DNA from: [Clostridium] aerotolerans DSM 5434
GTDB lineage: Bacteria > Bacillota > Clostridia > Lachnospirales > Lachnospiraceae
Length of the DNA stretch: 64,000 bases
Assembly: GCF_000687555.1 (NCBI RefSeq)
Contig: NZ_JHWJ01000016.1
Location: 56,146-120,145, forward strand
Direction: 5' to 3'
Below, one piece after another: positions 50,934-59,208 of this stretch (positions within the stretch are counted from its first letter, which is position 1; each line of letters starts with the position of its first letter). The translations under genes and the position numbers were made by a program. The notes below the pieces were generated by a model that saw nothing but the letters and a program-made list of their open reading frames with translations, was not told the DNA's origin and ran no database searches.

Positions 50934-51567
50934 CTTCATCATCCTTTTCAAATATCTGTTGGGCAAATGTAAGGGTTCCTGTTTCTACGCCAAGGAGACG
51001 CTCTGTGTGAAAAATAAAAGCTTTGGCACGGCTCAGCCTGTCCTCATCCGTCAGCTCTATCATATCTCCGTCAAATACGGTATTTGCATAGACCACCAGC
51101 ATCTCCATGGCTTCATAGGGATATGGAGTGTTGCATAATCCCTGCTCCACTCCTTCTGTGATAATTCCAGCCAGGATAGGGGTCACTCCATTTAAGACAG
51201 CTTTCTGGGCCTTAAAATGCATCAGTGCATTCTGTGGCTTATGAATCTGCTCAATGATTTCCCTGCCGCTTCCGTGGTTCATATTAAGTGCCAGGACCGT
51301 ACTTACGATCCGCTCATAAACAGGAATGCTTTTATTCTGAGCAATCTCCTCTGCTCTTTTTAAAATGCCTGCGCTGTACCGTTCTATCAGGGCATCCATA
51401 ATGTCTTCCTTGGATTTAAAATGATAGTATAAGGTTCCTCGTGCAATTCCAACGGCTTCTAAAATATCATTGGTACTGGTACCATCAAAACCCTTTTGGG
51501 TAAATAAGTGATCTGCTGCATCTAATATTTCATTTTTACGTTCTTCCGGATTTTTAATTGTTTTCAT
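50923..51567 (-). CDS. TetR family regulator of efflux operon
   Basis: A 214-residue regulator. The N-terminal helix-turn-helix reads ILDAADHLFTQKGFDGTSTN then DILEAVGIARGTLYYHFKSK. The rest is the ligand and dimerisation domain. AAAAGGAG precedes the ATG. It heads the operon with the MFS, FtsX-like and ATPase genes, and its own promoter overlaps a 19-base palindrome, so autorepression with drug release is likely. Confidence 0.93.
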   Translation of the reverse strand: MKTIKNPEERKNEILDAADHLFTQKGFDGTSTNDILEAVGIARGTLYYHFKSKEDIMDALIERYSAGILKRAEEIAQNKSIPVYERIVSTVLALNMNHGSGREIIEQIHKPQNALMHFKAQKAVLNGVTPILAGIITEGVEQGLCNTPYPYEAMEMLVVYANTVFDGDMIELTDEDRLSRAKAFIFHTERLLGVETGTLTFAQQIFEKDDEDES

Positions 51568-51584
51568 TATTGCATCTCCTTTTA

Positions 51585-51603
51585 TAGACCGACTGTCTGT
51601 CTA
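51585..51603. promoter_or_regulatory. TetR-type operator palindrome
   Basis: The 19 bases TAGACCGACTGTCTGTCTA are symmetric at eight of nine base pairs about the central T. They lie between the -10 box and the TetR start, over the expected start of transcription. Confidence 0.75.
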
Positions 51604-51608
51604 CAACT

Positions 51609-51637
51609 ATCATATGACAAAATTCTACTTGTGTCAA
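51609..51637 (-). promoter_or_regulatory. Promoter of TetR-MFS-FtsX-ATPase operon
   Basis: On the minus strand TTGACA (51632-51637) and TATGAT (51609-51614) are 17 bases apart, with the operator palindrome just downstream. Confidence 0.85.
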
Positions 51638-51764
51638 TGGGAAAATCAGAGATTCCAATGGGACCTTGTACCAAATGAGGATTGTTGATATAATAGAATA
51701 AGTCAGATGATCCTTCCTAACAAAGCATAGTCTGACTTATAGTATGAACGAAATGGAGAATAAC

Positions 51765-52187
51765 ATGATTAGAGAGTTTACCGCCAATGACCTAGATGTG
51801 GTCATGAAGATCTGGTTAGACACCAACACAAACGCCCACGACTTCATTCCAGCCGGTTACTGGCAGGGTAATTTTGAAGAAGTGAAACGCATGCTGCCGG
51901 AAGCCGACATCTTTGTATACGAAAAAGATAACGTAATACAAGGCTTTATCGGGCTCATGGAGAATTACATCGCAGGCATTTTTATTGATTCTAACTGTCA
52001 GTCCCAGGGGATTGGTAAGGCACTGTTAGATCATGCGAAGGAAATCCGCTCTGAATTATCCCTGCAGGTCTATAAAAATAACACAGGAGCCGTAAGATTT
52101 TATGTCAGAGAAGGCTTTCAGCAGGTAAAAGAACAGACTGATGAACATACCGGTGAAACAGAGCTGGTCATGGAATGGACAAAATGA
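51765..52187 (+). CDS. GNAT family N-acetyltransferase
   Basis: A 140-residue acetyltransferase. The CoA loop is in CQSQGIGKALLDHAKEI, with SLQVYKNNTGAVRFYVREGF as the last motif; IREFTANDLDVVMKIWLDTN opens the protein. It resembles the short YjaB/PhnO-like group. The start at 51765 has GGAG upstream; an in-frame ATG at 51744 was not used. Divergent from the TetR-led efflux operon. The acceptor is unknown. Confidence 0.9.
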   Translation: MIREFTANDLDVVMKIWLDTNTNAHDFIPAGYWQGNFEEVKRMLPEADIFVYEKDNVIQGFIGLMENYIAGIFIDSNCQSQGIGKALLDHAKEIRSELSLQVYKNNTGAVRFYVREGFQQVKEQTDEHTGETELVMEWTK

Positions 52188-52228
52188 GAATCCGGGCTTA
52201 CCTTGTTTTTATAAAGTCACGAAAAAAC

Positions 52229-52266
52229 CGGCGGTTTTGAAATCATTTCAAAACCGCCGTTTTTCT
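52229..52266. terminator. Strong bidirectional terminator
   Basis: CGGCGGTTTTGAAAT (52229-52243) and ATTTCAAAACCGCCG (52245-52259) pair perfectly; TTTTTCTTATTTTATT follows on the plus strand and an A-run precedes. It separates the convergent GNAT and MerR-type genes. Confidence 0.93.
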
Positions 52267-52273
52267 TATTTTA

Positions 52274-53095
52274 TTACGCCTTTAAACGAATCGGATAACA
52301 AACCTCTGTTACAAGCTCCTCCGGAATCTTCGTCTGGGCCGGGCTCACATGATAAATGCAGAACAGGGCCCCATTAAATTCGTACCCATTGTCATTGACC
52401 CAGCTTGCCACCGACTGGTTGGCATCTGTGATGTGTTCATAGCTGCCTTTATAGATGGCAGATGCTATTTCTACCTCTGGAACCGTTTTAAATGTTACGT
52501 GCTCCGTATCCTCATAGCTTCCTTTTACGGAAATCTGAATCTCCACGTCCGGATCGCTGTCTTTATGTTCCTGGTCATGGAATACGGCAAGGCTTAAGCA
52601 AGTCTCATCGTATTGCAGATTCAGACCGGAGATTTCAGTCATAAGAAGGTTCCACAAGATTCCCTCCTGATTGTAAGCCGGAATTTTGTCTCTGACGCTT
52701 GCCACATATCTTTGGGGCATAGTTTTTAATGTTACATTATAATTCATGGAAGTCTCATCCTTTCTCAGCCTTTCTATGGCTGTTTCAAGGAGCCTCATAC
52801 GGCGGCTGGTCTCCTGCAGTTCAGAATACACCTCTGACTGCTTAATCTCCAGAAATTTAGCCAGTTCCCTTGGGTTGTGGTAATTTCTGATGATATCCCC
52901 GATGGCGGCAAGTCCAAATCCCATCTCTTTTAAGGACGTGATCCGGCAAGCCATAGGCAGCTGATCCTCGCTGTAATAGCGGTATCCCGTTGCCTGATCT
53001 GTGCTTTTTGGCACCAGCAGACCTATTTCATCGTAGTGACGCAGCATCCGTATACTGATCCTTGCTAATTTTGAAAAATCACCTATTTTCAGCAT
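52274..53095 (-). CDS. MerR family regulator with GyrI-like domain (BltR/BmrR type)
   Basis: A 273-residue regulator. The winged helix is LKIGDFSKLARISIRMLRHY then DEIGLLVPKSTDQATGYRYY. A long dimerisation helix follows (about 75-115), and residues 120-273 are a GyrI-like ligand domain (TLKTMPQRYVASVRDKIPAY, then VPEVEIASAIYKGSYEH). Such proteins bind cationic drugs. The promoter has a 19-base spacer, which is the MerR signature and suggests self-control. No efflux gene follows directly; the targets may be elsewhere. Confidence 0.92.
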   Translation of the reverse strand: MLKIGDFSKLARISIRMLRHYDEIGLLVPKSTDQATGYRYYSEDQLPMACRITSLKEMGFGLAAIGDIIRNYHNPRELAKFLEIKQSEVYSELQETSRRMRLLETAIERLRKDETSMNYNVTLKTMPQRYVASVRDKIPAYNQEGILWNLLMTEISGLNLQYDETCLSLAVFHDQEHKDSDPDVEIQISVKGSYEDTEHVTFKTVPEVEIASAIYKGSYEHITDANQSVASWVNDNGYEFNGALFCIYHVSPAQTKIPEELVTEVCYPIRLKA

Positions 53096-53134
53096 GTTTT
53101 TACCTCACATATATGTGTTCTTGAGCTCAGGATC

Positions 53135-53165
53135 AGTATATAGTATCTCACTGTGTGAGAGTCAA
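53135..53165 (-). promoter_or_regulatory. MerR-type promoter with 19-base spacer and palindrome
   Basis: On the minus strand TTGACT (53160-53165) and TATACT (53135-53140) are 19 bases apart. The spacer holds the perfect palindrome TCTCACACAGTGAGA (53146-53160), as for MerR-family activators that untwist over-long promoters. Confidence 0.75.
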
Positions 53166-53180
53166 CCAGAATTTTTATTT

Positions 53181-53765
53181 TTACAGCAATTGACTTAAAA
53201 GCCCTTGCCCGGTGCTGTACCAGATCAATATCCCATGGCCTCTTTTGGGGATCCGTACGTTTAAATCCCACTCCGGATACTGCTTGATGACCTGGATCCG
53301 GTCTCCGGATGCAAAAGCAAGAAATGAGATATAGCATTCCTTATTCATGGGGTGGCTGCTCGTGATGTACCAGTCCTCTTCCATCGCTTCCACATGAAGC
53401 TTTTCACTTTCACCGGCCTTTTTAAGCTCCAGGGAAGAAAGCTTCTTTCCGCAACAGGAAATCTCAGCCTCTCCGGTACAAAAGGTCAGGCTGTTGCAGG
53501 AAGGGCATACATAATATTTTGTATTTTTCATGTTACCTCCATCGGATTCATTGGGCGTCAAATCTCCTGAAAGCAGGTTTTCCATCTCAACTCCTAAAAT
53601 GGCAGTCAGTTCCGGCATCAGTGATATGTCAGGAAGCCCCTGACCCCTTTCCCACTTAGAGACCGTTTTGTCACTGATATTCATTTTATCTGCAAGCTGT
53701 TTTTGTGTCATCTTCTGTTCCTGCCTCAGAGTGCGGATCACAGCTCCAATTTTACGGTACTCCAT
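53181..53765 (-). CDS. XRE regulator fused to a desulfoferrodoxin-like domain
   Basis: A 194-residue protein. Residues 1-70 are an XRE helix-turn-helix: IRTLRQEQKMTQKQLADKMN, ISDKTVSKWERGQGLPDISL. A zinc-type ribbon follows (YYVCPSCNSLTFC, SCCGKKLSSLEL). Residues 130-194 (EDWYITSSHPMNKECYISFL, then YPEWDLNVRIPKRGHGILIW) look like the superoxide reductase fold. The normal HYI ligand is CYI and several iron ligands are lacking, so reductase activity is unlikely. GGAGG precedes the ATG at 53765. It is the third gene of an operon with DUF2087 and GIY-YIG genes. Confidence 0.82.
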   Translation of the reverse strand: MEYRKIGAVIRTLRQEQKMTQKQLADKMNISDKTVSKWERGQGLPDISLMPELTAILGVEMENLLSGDLTPNESDGGNMKNTKYYVCPSCNSLTFCTGEAEISCCGKKLSSLELKKAGESEKLHVEAMEEDWYITSSHPMNKECYISFLAFASGDRIQVIKQYPEWDLNVRIPKRGHGILIWYSTGQGLLSQLL

Positions 53766-53787
53766 GGTTGTTTCCTCCGTGTGTTTA

Positions 53788-54072
53788 TTAACGTTGTTCT
53801 TCTTGTTTCTTTGGTCTCCAATAACAGGAGCCATCCGGTTTACGGTTAAGCAGTTTGTGTTCAATGAGTTCCCGCCTTAATAAGAAAAAATCTCCGAACG
53901 TATGCCATTCCTCTAAGATTTCGTTTACTTCTTTTTCTCTGTATTCCCGGTCTTCCTCAAATTTATCAGCAAGATACTCTAAAACGGCCGTTCTGCTCCC
54001 CTTTTTCTTTGGGAACTGCTCAATTCGACCAGAGGAATCAAGCATCCGGCTGATATCAATCTTCTCTTCCAT
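53788..54072 (-). CDS. DUF2087 family protein
   Basis: A 94-residue protein with the DUF2087 consensus: GRIEQFPKKKGSRTAVLEYL, then EREYREKEVNEILEEWHTFG-like sequence (REYREKEVNEILEEW, HTFGDFFLLRRELIEHKLL) and GSCYWRPKK. The domain is small, helical and thought to bind nucleic acid; its function is not established. It overlaps the GIY-YIG gene by 17 bases and precedes the XRE gene by 22, so the three are one unit. Confidence 0.9.
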   Translation of the reverse strand: MEEKIDISRMLDSSGRIEQFPKKKGSRTAVLEYLADKFEEDREYREKEVNEILEEWHTFGDFFLLRRELIEHKLLNRKPDGSCYWRPKKQEEQR

Positions 54073-54412
54073 ATCCTTCTCCTTCCTCCACTTTCTCCTG
54101 CCACAGTTCCAATAATATTTTTATATCCTCGGAAAATTCTTCCTCGGTCTGGGTTTCTTTCTTTTTTAATTCCTCCAGGACTTCAAAGGAAAATGCTTCT
54201 ACCCCGTACTTATCCCAAAGCTTTCGCATCCCATGTTCCGGACAGGAATTCATGGACTTGGAAAATAAAAAGCGGTTTTCAGCTCCTTTTAGATCCACGG
54301 TGCTCCGCAGCCAGACCATTCCTTCTTCCTTGCATTTGATTTGATATACGCCACCAATAAGAGCACGGCTTTTATATTGTTCTTTCAGGGATTTTCTTGA
54401 AAGTTTGTCCAC
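54056..54412 (-). CDS. GIY-YIG nuclease family protein
   Basis: A 118-residue protein of the small GIY-YIG group. GGVYQIKCKEEGMVWLRSTV resembles the nuclease core in which the GIY and YIG motifs are altered, and NRFLFSKSMNSCPEHGMRKL and KYGVEAFSFEVLEELKKKE follow. The normal catalytic Arg/Glu set is not obvious, so cleavage is uncertain. The start is GTG at 54412, directly after an in-frame stop, with AAGGATGG upstream. It is first in the operon with DUF2087 and XRE genes. Confidence 0.75.
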   Translation of the reverse strand: MDKLSRKSLKEQYKSRALIGGVYQIKCKEEGMVWLRSTVDLKGAENRFLFSKSMNSCPEHGMRKLWDKYGVEAFSFEVLEELKKKETQTEEEFSEDIKILLELWQEKVEEGEGYGRED

Positions 54413-54549
54413 TTAAGTTTCACCATCCTTTCCTTCTGCCATACAAATGGTAGTACTCCTTTATCAGAATACTGGCTTTTTTCAGGCATTTTATAACATC
54501 ATTGTAACTGAAATGCACCCATTTTTCAATCTACGCATCGTAGAGTACA

Positions 54550-54588
54550 AAAATAAAGCAGCCCGGCAAATATTCCTGTCGGACTGCT
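54550..54588 (-). terminator. Terminator of LysM gene
   Basis: On the minus strand AGCAGTCCGACA pairs with TGCCGGGCTGCT (54577-54588 and 54557-54568) with one wobble and one mismatch, followed by TTTATTTTTG. It lies 8 bases past the stop. Confidence 0.8.
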
Positions 54589-54595
54589 GCTATTC

Positions 54596-56164
54596 TTATC
54601 TGAAATACTGCGGAAACTGTCTTATGATTCCATCTGTCATGACATCTGCCAGTTCGGTTGCCTGGCTCTCAAGATCAGTAAACGCTGTTACGCTTTCTTC
54701 AAAATTACCTGCCAGCATATCGTTTACAATATTCTTAATCATATCCAGATGATCCCGAAGCAGATTCTGCAAGCTTTCCTGTGACCAGTTGGAATTAATG
54801 CTGCTTAAGAAGGAAGCCATCTGATCTGCATTGGCATACCAGCGTCTTTCTGCATCTGCGGCAGCATTGGCATTGGAATTCATGAGCGCATTGACAAGCT
54901 CATTGGCAATGGTCAGATGATTTGACATTAGCTCGGCAAATGCAGCTGCATCGTCGTTGCCGTAGAAGGTCTGCATTGCCATTTCAAAATCTCTTGGATT
55001 CTGCATGAGACGAGCACTTGAAATTCCTGCATCCGGGAGATCAAAAATCATGCTCTGAATCGCCATTTGCAGCCAGTAAACATTTTCAAGCCACAGAAGA
55101 CGAAGATAATTATTTAAATTCTGTTCTGCCTTACTTACCCACATGACCAGGGGAGATTCCGGCTGGGGTGTTGGCTGAGGCGTTGGCTGTGGTGCTGGCT
55201 GTGGTGTCGGCCTTGGTGCTGGCTGAGGCGCCGGCTGTGGTGCTGGCTGAGGTGTCGGCCTTGGTGCTGGCTGAGGCATCGGTCTGGGTGTTGGCTGTGG
55301 CATCGGCTGAGGCGTTGGCTGTGGCATCGGCTGAGGCGTTGGCTGTGGCATCGGCTGTGGCGTTGGCTGCGGCATTGGCTGAGGCGTTGGCTGTGGCATC
55401 GGCTGAGGCGTTGGCCGCGGCATCGGCTGAGGCGTTGGCTGCGGCATCGGTTGTGGCGTTGGCTGCGGCATCGGTTGTGGCGTTGGCCTTGGTGTTGGCT
55501 GAGGCATTGGTTGAGGACATGTATTGACCCTGGCAGCCGGTACGCAGATTACCTGACCTACAAACAGGTTATTGGGATTAATACCTGGGTTTGCAGTCAT
55601 AAGTGCTTCTACGGTGGTGTTATAGCGTTGGGAAAGAAGCCAGAGCGAATCTCCTGCCTGAATGATATAGGAATGATGTCCCTCCGGGCAGCCAGGAACC
55701 TGGTTGCCTTCCATCAATTCATCATAAGAGCCCTCCTGCATACGGGGCCATGATGGGAAGTCACGGAATCTGTAACCGGCAGGAATCCAGATTACCTGGC
55801 CCTCCACCAGATTATTAGGGTTGATTCCAGGATTAATCGCCATAATGGTCTCTACGGTAGTGCAGTAGGTCTGAGAAAGTTTCCAGAGAGTGTCTCCCCG
55901 CTGGATGGTATAAGTACGCAATCCAACCGGACAATTGGCAGGCGGCTGGGGGCTTGGGGGCTGAGGCGCTGGAGGTGCCGGAGGTTGAGGTCTTCCTCTG
56001 CGAGGCACACAAATGGTTTGACCGACCCTTAAATTACCTGGCATTAATCCCCGGTTTGCAGACATAATTGCATCAACGGTAGTATTATAGCGTCTTGAAA
56101 TCAGCCAAAGAGTGTCACCGGCCTGAATGGTGTAAGAAGTCATTCCTTGTGGACAAGAACTCAT
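54596..56164 (-). CDS. Triple-LysM protein with Pro-rich repeat and helical C-terminal domain
   Basis: A 522-residue protein with no signal peptide. Three LysM domains lie at about 5-55, 80-130 and 165-215 ([60 protein letters not shown]). A repeat of PQPTPQPM type follows (about 220-340). The last 180 residues are all-helical ([20 protein letters not shown] then [20 protein letters not shown]), a domain found in clostridial spore- or cell-surface proteins. LysM would bind peptidoglycan. Secretion without a signal suggests a spore coat or mother-cell role, as for SafA; this is inference. Confidence 0.85.
   Translation of the reverse strand: MSSCPQGMTSYTIQAGDTLWLISRRYNTTVDAIMSANRGLMPGNLRVGQTICVPRRGRPQPPAPPAPQPPSPQPPANCPVGLRTYTIQRGDTLWKLSQTYCTTVETIMAINPGINPNNLVEGQVIWIPAGYRFRDFPSWPRMQEGSYDELMEGNQVPGCPEGHHSYIIQAGDSLWLLSQRYNTTVEALMTANPGINPNNLFVGQVICVPAARVNTCPQPMPQPTPRPTPQPMPQPTPQPMPQPTPQPMPRPTPQPMPQPTPQPMPQPTPQPMPQPTPQPMPQPTPQPMPQPTPRPMPQPAPRPTPQPAPQPAPQPAPRPTPQPAPQPTPQPTPQPESPLVMWVSKAEQNLNNYLRLLWLENVYWLQMAIQSMIFDLPDAGISSARLMQNPRDFEMAMQTFYGNDDAAAFAELMSNHLTIANELVNALMNSNANAAADAERRWYANADQMASFLSSINSNWSQESLQNLLRDHLDMIKNIVNDMLAGNFEESVTAFTDLESQATELADVMTDGIIRQFPQYFR
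55155..55515. repeat. Coding tandem repeat (Pro-Gln-Pro-Met/Thr)
   Basis: About 360 bases made of 24-base and shorter units of the type GGCATCGGCTGAGGCGTT, encoding PQPTPQPM on the minus strand. Units are near-identical in the centre and more diverged toward both ends. The long open frames on the other strand are by-products of the repeat. Confidence 0.9.
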
Positions 56165-56501
56165 AATATGAATGCCTTTCAATAAAACAATTTGTCTTAT
56201 GTTATGTTTAAAATATCAGAATAGTGCATGTCATCCAAAGAAAATTTTTATTTTTTATCATGGCAGTTCTTTTTCACTTTTCCATATGTAAAGGCTCTCT
56301 TTTTTATGCCAGATATCTGTAAAAACATGGGTTATCACTATCATCTCTTTTTCGTAATATATTATAACATAATTGTACATGCAGAAATGATACCATAAGG
56401 GCGGTGAGAAACCACCTGTCTTTCTTGTATTCTAAAAAAAGTTCTGATATTATTTCATTACTACACAAATGATGCGAATAAGAAAGAAGGAGGGGTCTAT
56501 C

Positions 56502-59027
56502 ATGACAGCAGAAATTGCAGGTAAGATTTTTATGCAAATCCCGCTGGGCTGTGCGTTTTTTGAGATGGTATCAAAAAACACCAGTCACAGGAAAGAATAT
56601 GTTCTGGCAGATGCCAATGAAGCTTTTTTAAAGTACTTAGGTCTGGACCGGGAAAATGCTATCTCTAAAAATGTTTCGCTGCTTCCTGAATTAACTACAG
56701 ATGCCCCTCATTGGCATACGTTCTTTTCCCAGTTAGATCAATGGGATTATGGTATGCCCCTTATGGTCTCTACAGAGAACCGTACTTTTAAGGTAACGGC
56801 CACCCAGCTTAATGAAAACAGCCTGTTCACCGTTTGGGACGAAATTACGGATACATGGAAGCAATATGAGAACGAACAAAAAAAGAATGAATCTCTTTTA
56901 CGCTTTAATGACGTTTTCTTTGAGAACACCCAGGATGGACTCTTTCTTGTAGAATATGTAGATGGAACGCTTCGTTATGTAAGAAACAATGAGGCCCATG
57001 AACAGATGACAGGCATGTCCTCTTCTAAGCTAAAGGGGAAGACCCCTGTAGAAGCAATGGGGGAGGTCGATGGAGGTGCTTTGGAGCAAAGCTATCTGCA
57101 ATGCATTGAATCGAAAAGAAGCATGATGTATGAAGAGAGCACCAGCTTAAACGGCTCCCAAAGAAACTGGCTGGTCAGACTTACTCCCATTGAGAATCAT
57201 GACAATATAACTTACCTTTTTGGATCCCGTATTGATATTACGGAGCTGAAAGACTTAAAAAAGGATAAGGAACGGCTTTTAAAAAACTTAAATTCCATGT
57301 TTACAGAACACACTGCCGTTATGCTCATCACAGATATGAAAACGGGACAGATTTTAGATGCCAATCCCCCGGCCTGCTTATTTTACGGCTACTCCAAGGA
57401 AGAACTATTGGCAATGAACATACAGGATATTAATGATATGCGCCAGGAGGCTCTCTGCCGTGAAAACCGGTATTTCTTATACTGCCACCGGCTAAAGAGC
57501 GGCGAGACCAAAATGGTCGATGTCTACTCCTCCCCCATCACATATGAAGGGACCCCCCAGCTCTTTTCCATTATTTTCGATGTATCTGACAGAGAAAAGT
57601 TCCGGGATGATTTATATATGGAAAAGGTGCTTCTTAAGGTCACCTTAAATTCCATCGGGGATGGCGTGGTCACAACGGATAACGAAGGACGCATCACCTA
57701 CTTAAACCAAACAGCTCAGGTGATTTCCGGATGGAATCAGGATGATGCTTACTTAAAGCCCTTCCATGAAATCTTTGATTTAAGAAATGCGATCAATGGA
57801 AAGCACGTCCCAAATCCCGTTCAGAAGGTACTGAAAACAGGAAGAACCGTGGAGCTTGCCGATGATACCGTGCTCTTAAACAAACAGGGAAACATCATTC
57901 CCATCGCCGACAGCGCAGCTTCCATTCGGGATGATAACGGAATCGGATATGGAGTTGTCATGGTCTTCCGTGATGTAAGCCAAACCTTAAAGCAGCAACA
58001 GCGAATCCTGTATCTAAGCTATCACGACCCCTTGACCGGAATCCACAACCGGAGATATCAGGAAGAAGAGATCCTGCGGCTGGATAAGGAAGCCATGCTC
58101 CCGTTAACGGTGATTATGGGAGATGTAAATGGTCTAAAGGTAATTAATGATGTCTTTGGTCACAAAACCGGAGACCGGCTTTTAAAAGAAGTGGCTAAAA
58201 TCATGGAATTTACCATTAAGAAAAATGGAACTGCCGCCAGATGGGGCGGAGATGAATTTTTAATCCTGCTGCCAAAGACCGGTGTAGAGGGAGCACAGGA
58301 AATGATCCGTAAATTAGAAAAAGCCTTTGATACAAATAATACCCTTCCCTTACAGATCAGTGTTTCCCTTGGATTTGACGTCAGACAGACCATGTATGAG
58401 CCTTTACACATTTCACTTCATAAGGCGGAAGAACAGATGTATCACAAAAAGCTGCTGGCTGGTAAAAGCTATCGTAACAGCATTATAAACACCCTCCTGG
58501 CCACGCTTTATGAAAAGAGCATGGAAACGGAAGAACATGCCTTACGACTGGAAACTTACTGCATTGCTATTGCAGATAAATTAGGCCTTGCCCCCGAAGA
58601 AAAAAATGAACTGTCCCTGCTTGCCATGCTCCACGACATTGGCAAGGTAGGCATCAATATGGAGATTTTAAAAAAGCCAGGCCCATTAACGGAGGAAGAA
58701 TGGAAAGAAATGAGGCGGCATCCGGAAATCGGTTACCGCATCGCCCAGAACACGCCGGAGCTTTCTACGGTTGCCGAGTACATTCTCTCCCATCATGAGC
58801 GCTTTGATGGATCCGGCTACCCCAGAGGACTAAAAGGTGAAGAGATCCCTCTTCTGTGCCGGATTCTGGCAGTAGCTGACAGTTATGATGCCATGACGAA
58901 TAATCGTGTTTACCGAAAAGCTATGGACAGTCAGGTTGCAATGGAGGAGATCAGACGGTGTAAGGGCACCCAGTTCGATCCCCATATCGTAGATGTTTTT
59001 TTAGGACTGAATCAAATTTATAAATAA
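56502..59027 (+). CDS. PAS-GGDEF-HD-GYP protein (c-di-GMP turnover)
   Basis: An 841-residue signalling protein. Four PAS-like domains occupy about 1-500. GGDEF follows (about 505-660) with intact active site RWGGDEFLILLPKTG, so diguanylate cyclase activity is possible. HD-GYP comes last (about 665-841): AMLHDIGKVGINMEIL, HHERFDGSGYPRGLKGEEIP, RILAVADSYDAMTNNRVYRK, with metal ligands intact, so phosphodiesterase activity is possible too. No membrane segment is seen. The ATG at 56502 has AAGGAGGGG upstream. Which activity dominates is unknown. Confidence 0.94.
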   Translation: MTAEIAGKIFMQIPLGCAFFEMVSKNTSHRKEYVLADANEAFLKYLGLDRENAISKNVSLLPELTTDAPHWHTFFSQLDQWDYGMPLMVSTENRTFKVTATQLNENSLFTVWDEITDTWKQYENEQKKNESLLRFNDVFFENTQDGLFLVEYVDGTLRYVRNNEAHEQMTGMSSSKLKGKTPVEAMGEVDGGALEQSYLQCIESKRSMMYEESTSLNGSQRNWLVRLTPIENHDNITYLFGSRIDITELKDLKKDKERLLKNLNSMFTEHTAVMLITDMKTGQILDANPPACLFYGYSKEELLAMNIQDINDMRQEALCRENRYFLYCHRLKSGETKMVDVYSSPITYEGTPQLFSIIFDVSDREKFRDDLYMEKVLLKVTLNSIGDGVVTTDNEGRITYLNQTAQVISGWNQDDAYLKPFHEIFDLRNAINGKHVPNPVQKVLKTGRTVELADDTVLLNKQGNIIPIADSAASIRDDNGIGYGVVMVFRDVSQTLKQQQRILYLSYHDPLTGIHNRRYQEEEILRLDKEAMLPLTVIMGDVNGLKVINDVFGHKTGDRLLKEVAKIMEFTIKKNGTAARWGGDEFLILLPKTGVEGAQEMIRKLEKAFDTNNTLPLQISVSLGFDVRQTMYEPLHISLHKAEEQMYHKKLLAGKSYRNSIINTLLATLYEKSMETEEHALRLETYCIAIADKLGLAPEEKNELSLLAMLHDIGKVGINMEILKKPGPLTEEEWKEMRRHPEIGYRIAQNTPELSTVAEYILSHHERFDGSGYPRGLKGEEIPLLCRILAVADSYDAMTNNRVYRKAMDSQVAMEEIRRCKGTQFDPHIVDVFLGLNQIYK

Positions 59028-59030
59028 GCT

Positions 59031-59079
59031 TGTGCAGGATTAACCGGTGATAAAATCCGGATTGTCCTGCACATTTTTA
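59031..59079 (+). terminator. Terminator after GGDEF/HD-GYP gene
   Basis: TGTGCAGGA (59031-59039) pairs with TCCTGCACA (59065-59073), with an inner CCGG/CCGG hairpin, and TTTTTATT follows. It starts 3 bases past the stop. Confidence 0.9.
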
Positions 59080-59138
59080 TTGCTTCTTTATGGAACCATA
59101 CTTTTAGTGATAAACGAATTTTAATTTCAAAAAAAGTA

Positions 59139-59167
59139 TTGACTTTTAAAATTTAATTGTGTACAAT
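59139..59167 (+). promoter_or_regulatory. Promoter of glutathione peroxidase gene with palindromes
   Basis: TTGACT (59139-59144) and TACAAT (59162-59167) are 17 bases apart. ATTGTGTACAAT (59156-59167) and ACAATTGT (59168-59175) are palindromes over the -10 box, reminiscent of MarR/OhrR-type peroxide sensors, but no exact match is claimed. Confidence 0.7.
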
Positions 59168-59208
59168 ACAATTGTGTTTAATAATAAAGAAATGGAGAGG
59201 TGCTAACA

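Noticed and set aside
55155..55527. Long open frames on both strands and a repeat array resembling a CRISPR
   Set aside because: The units are head-to-tail coding repeats (PQPTPQPM) with no spacers. The opposite-strand frames rich in Ala, Val and Leu exist only because of the repeat.
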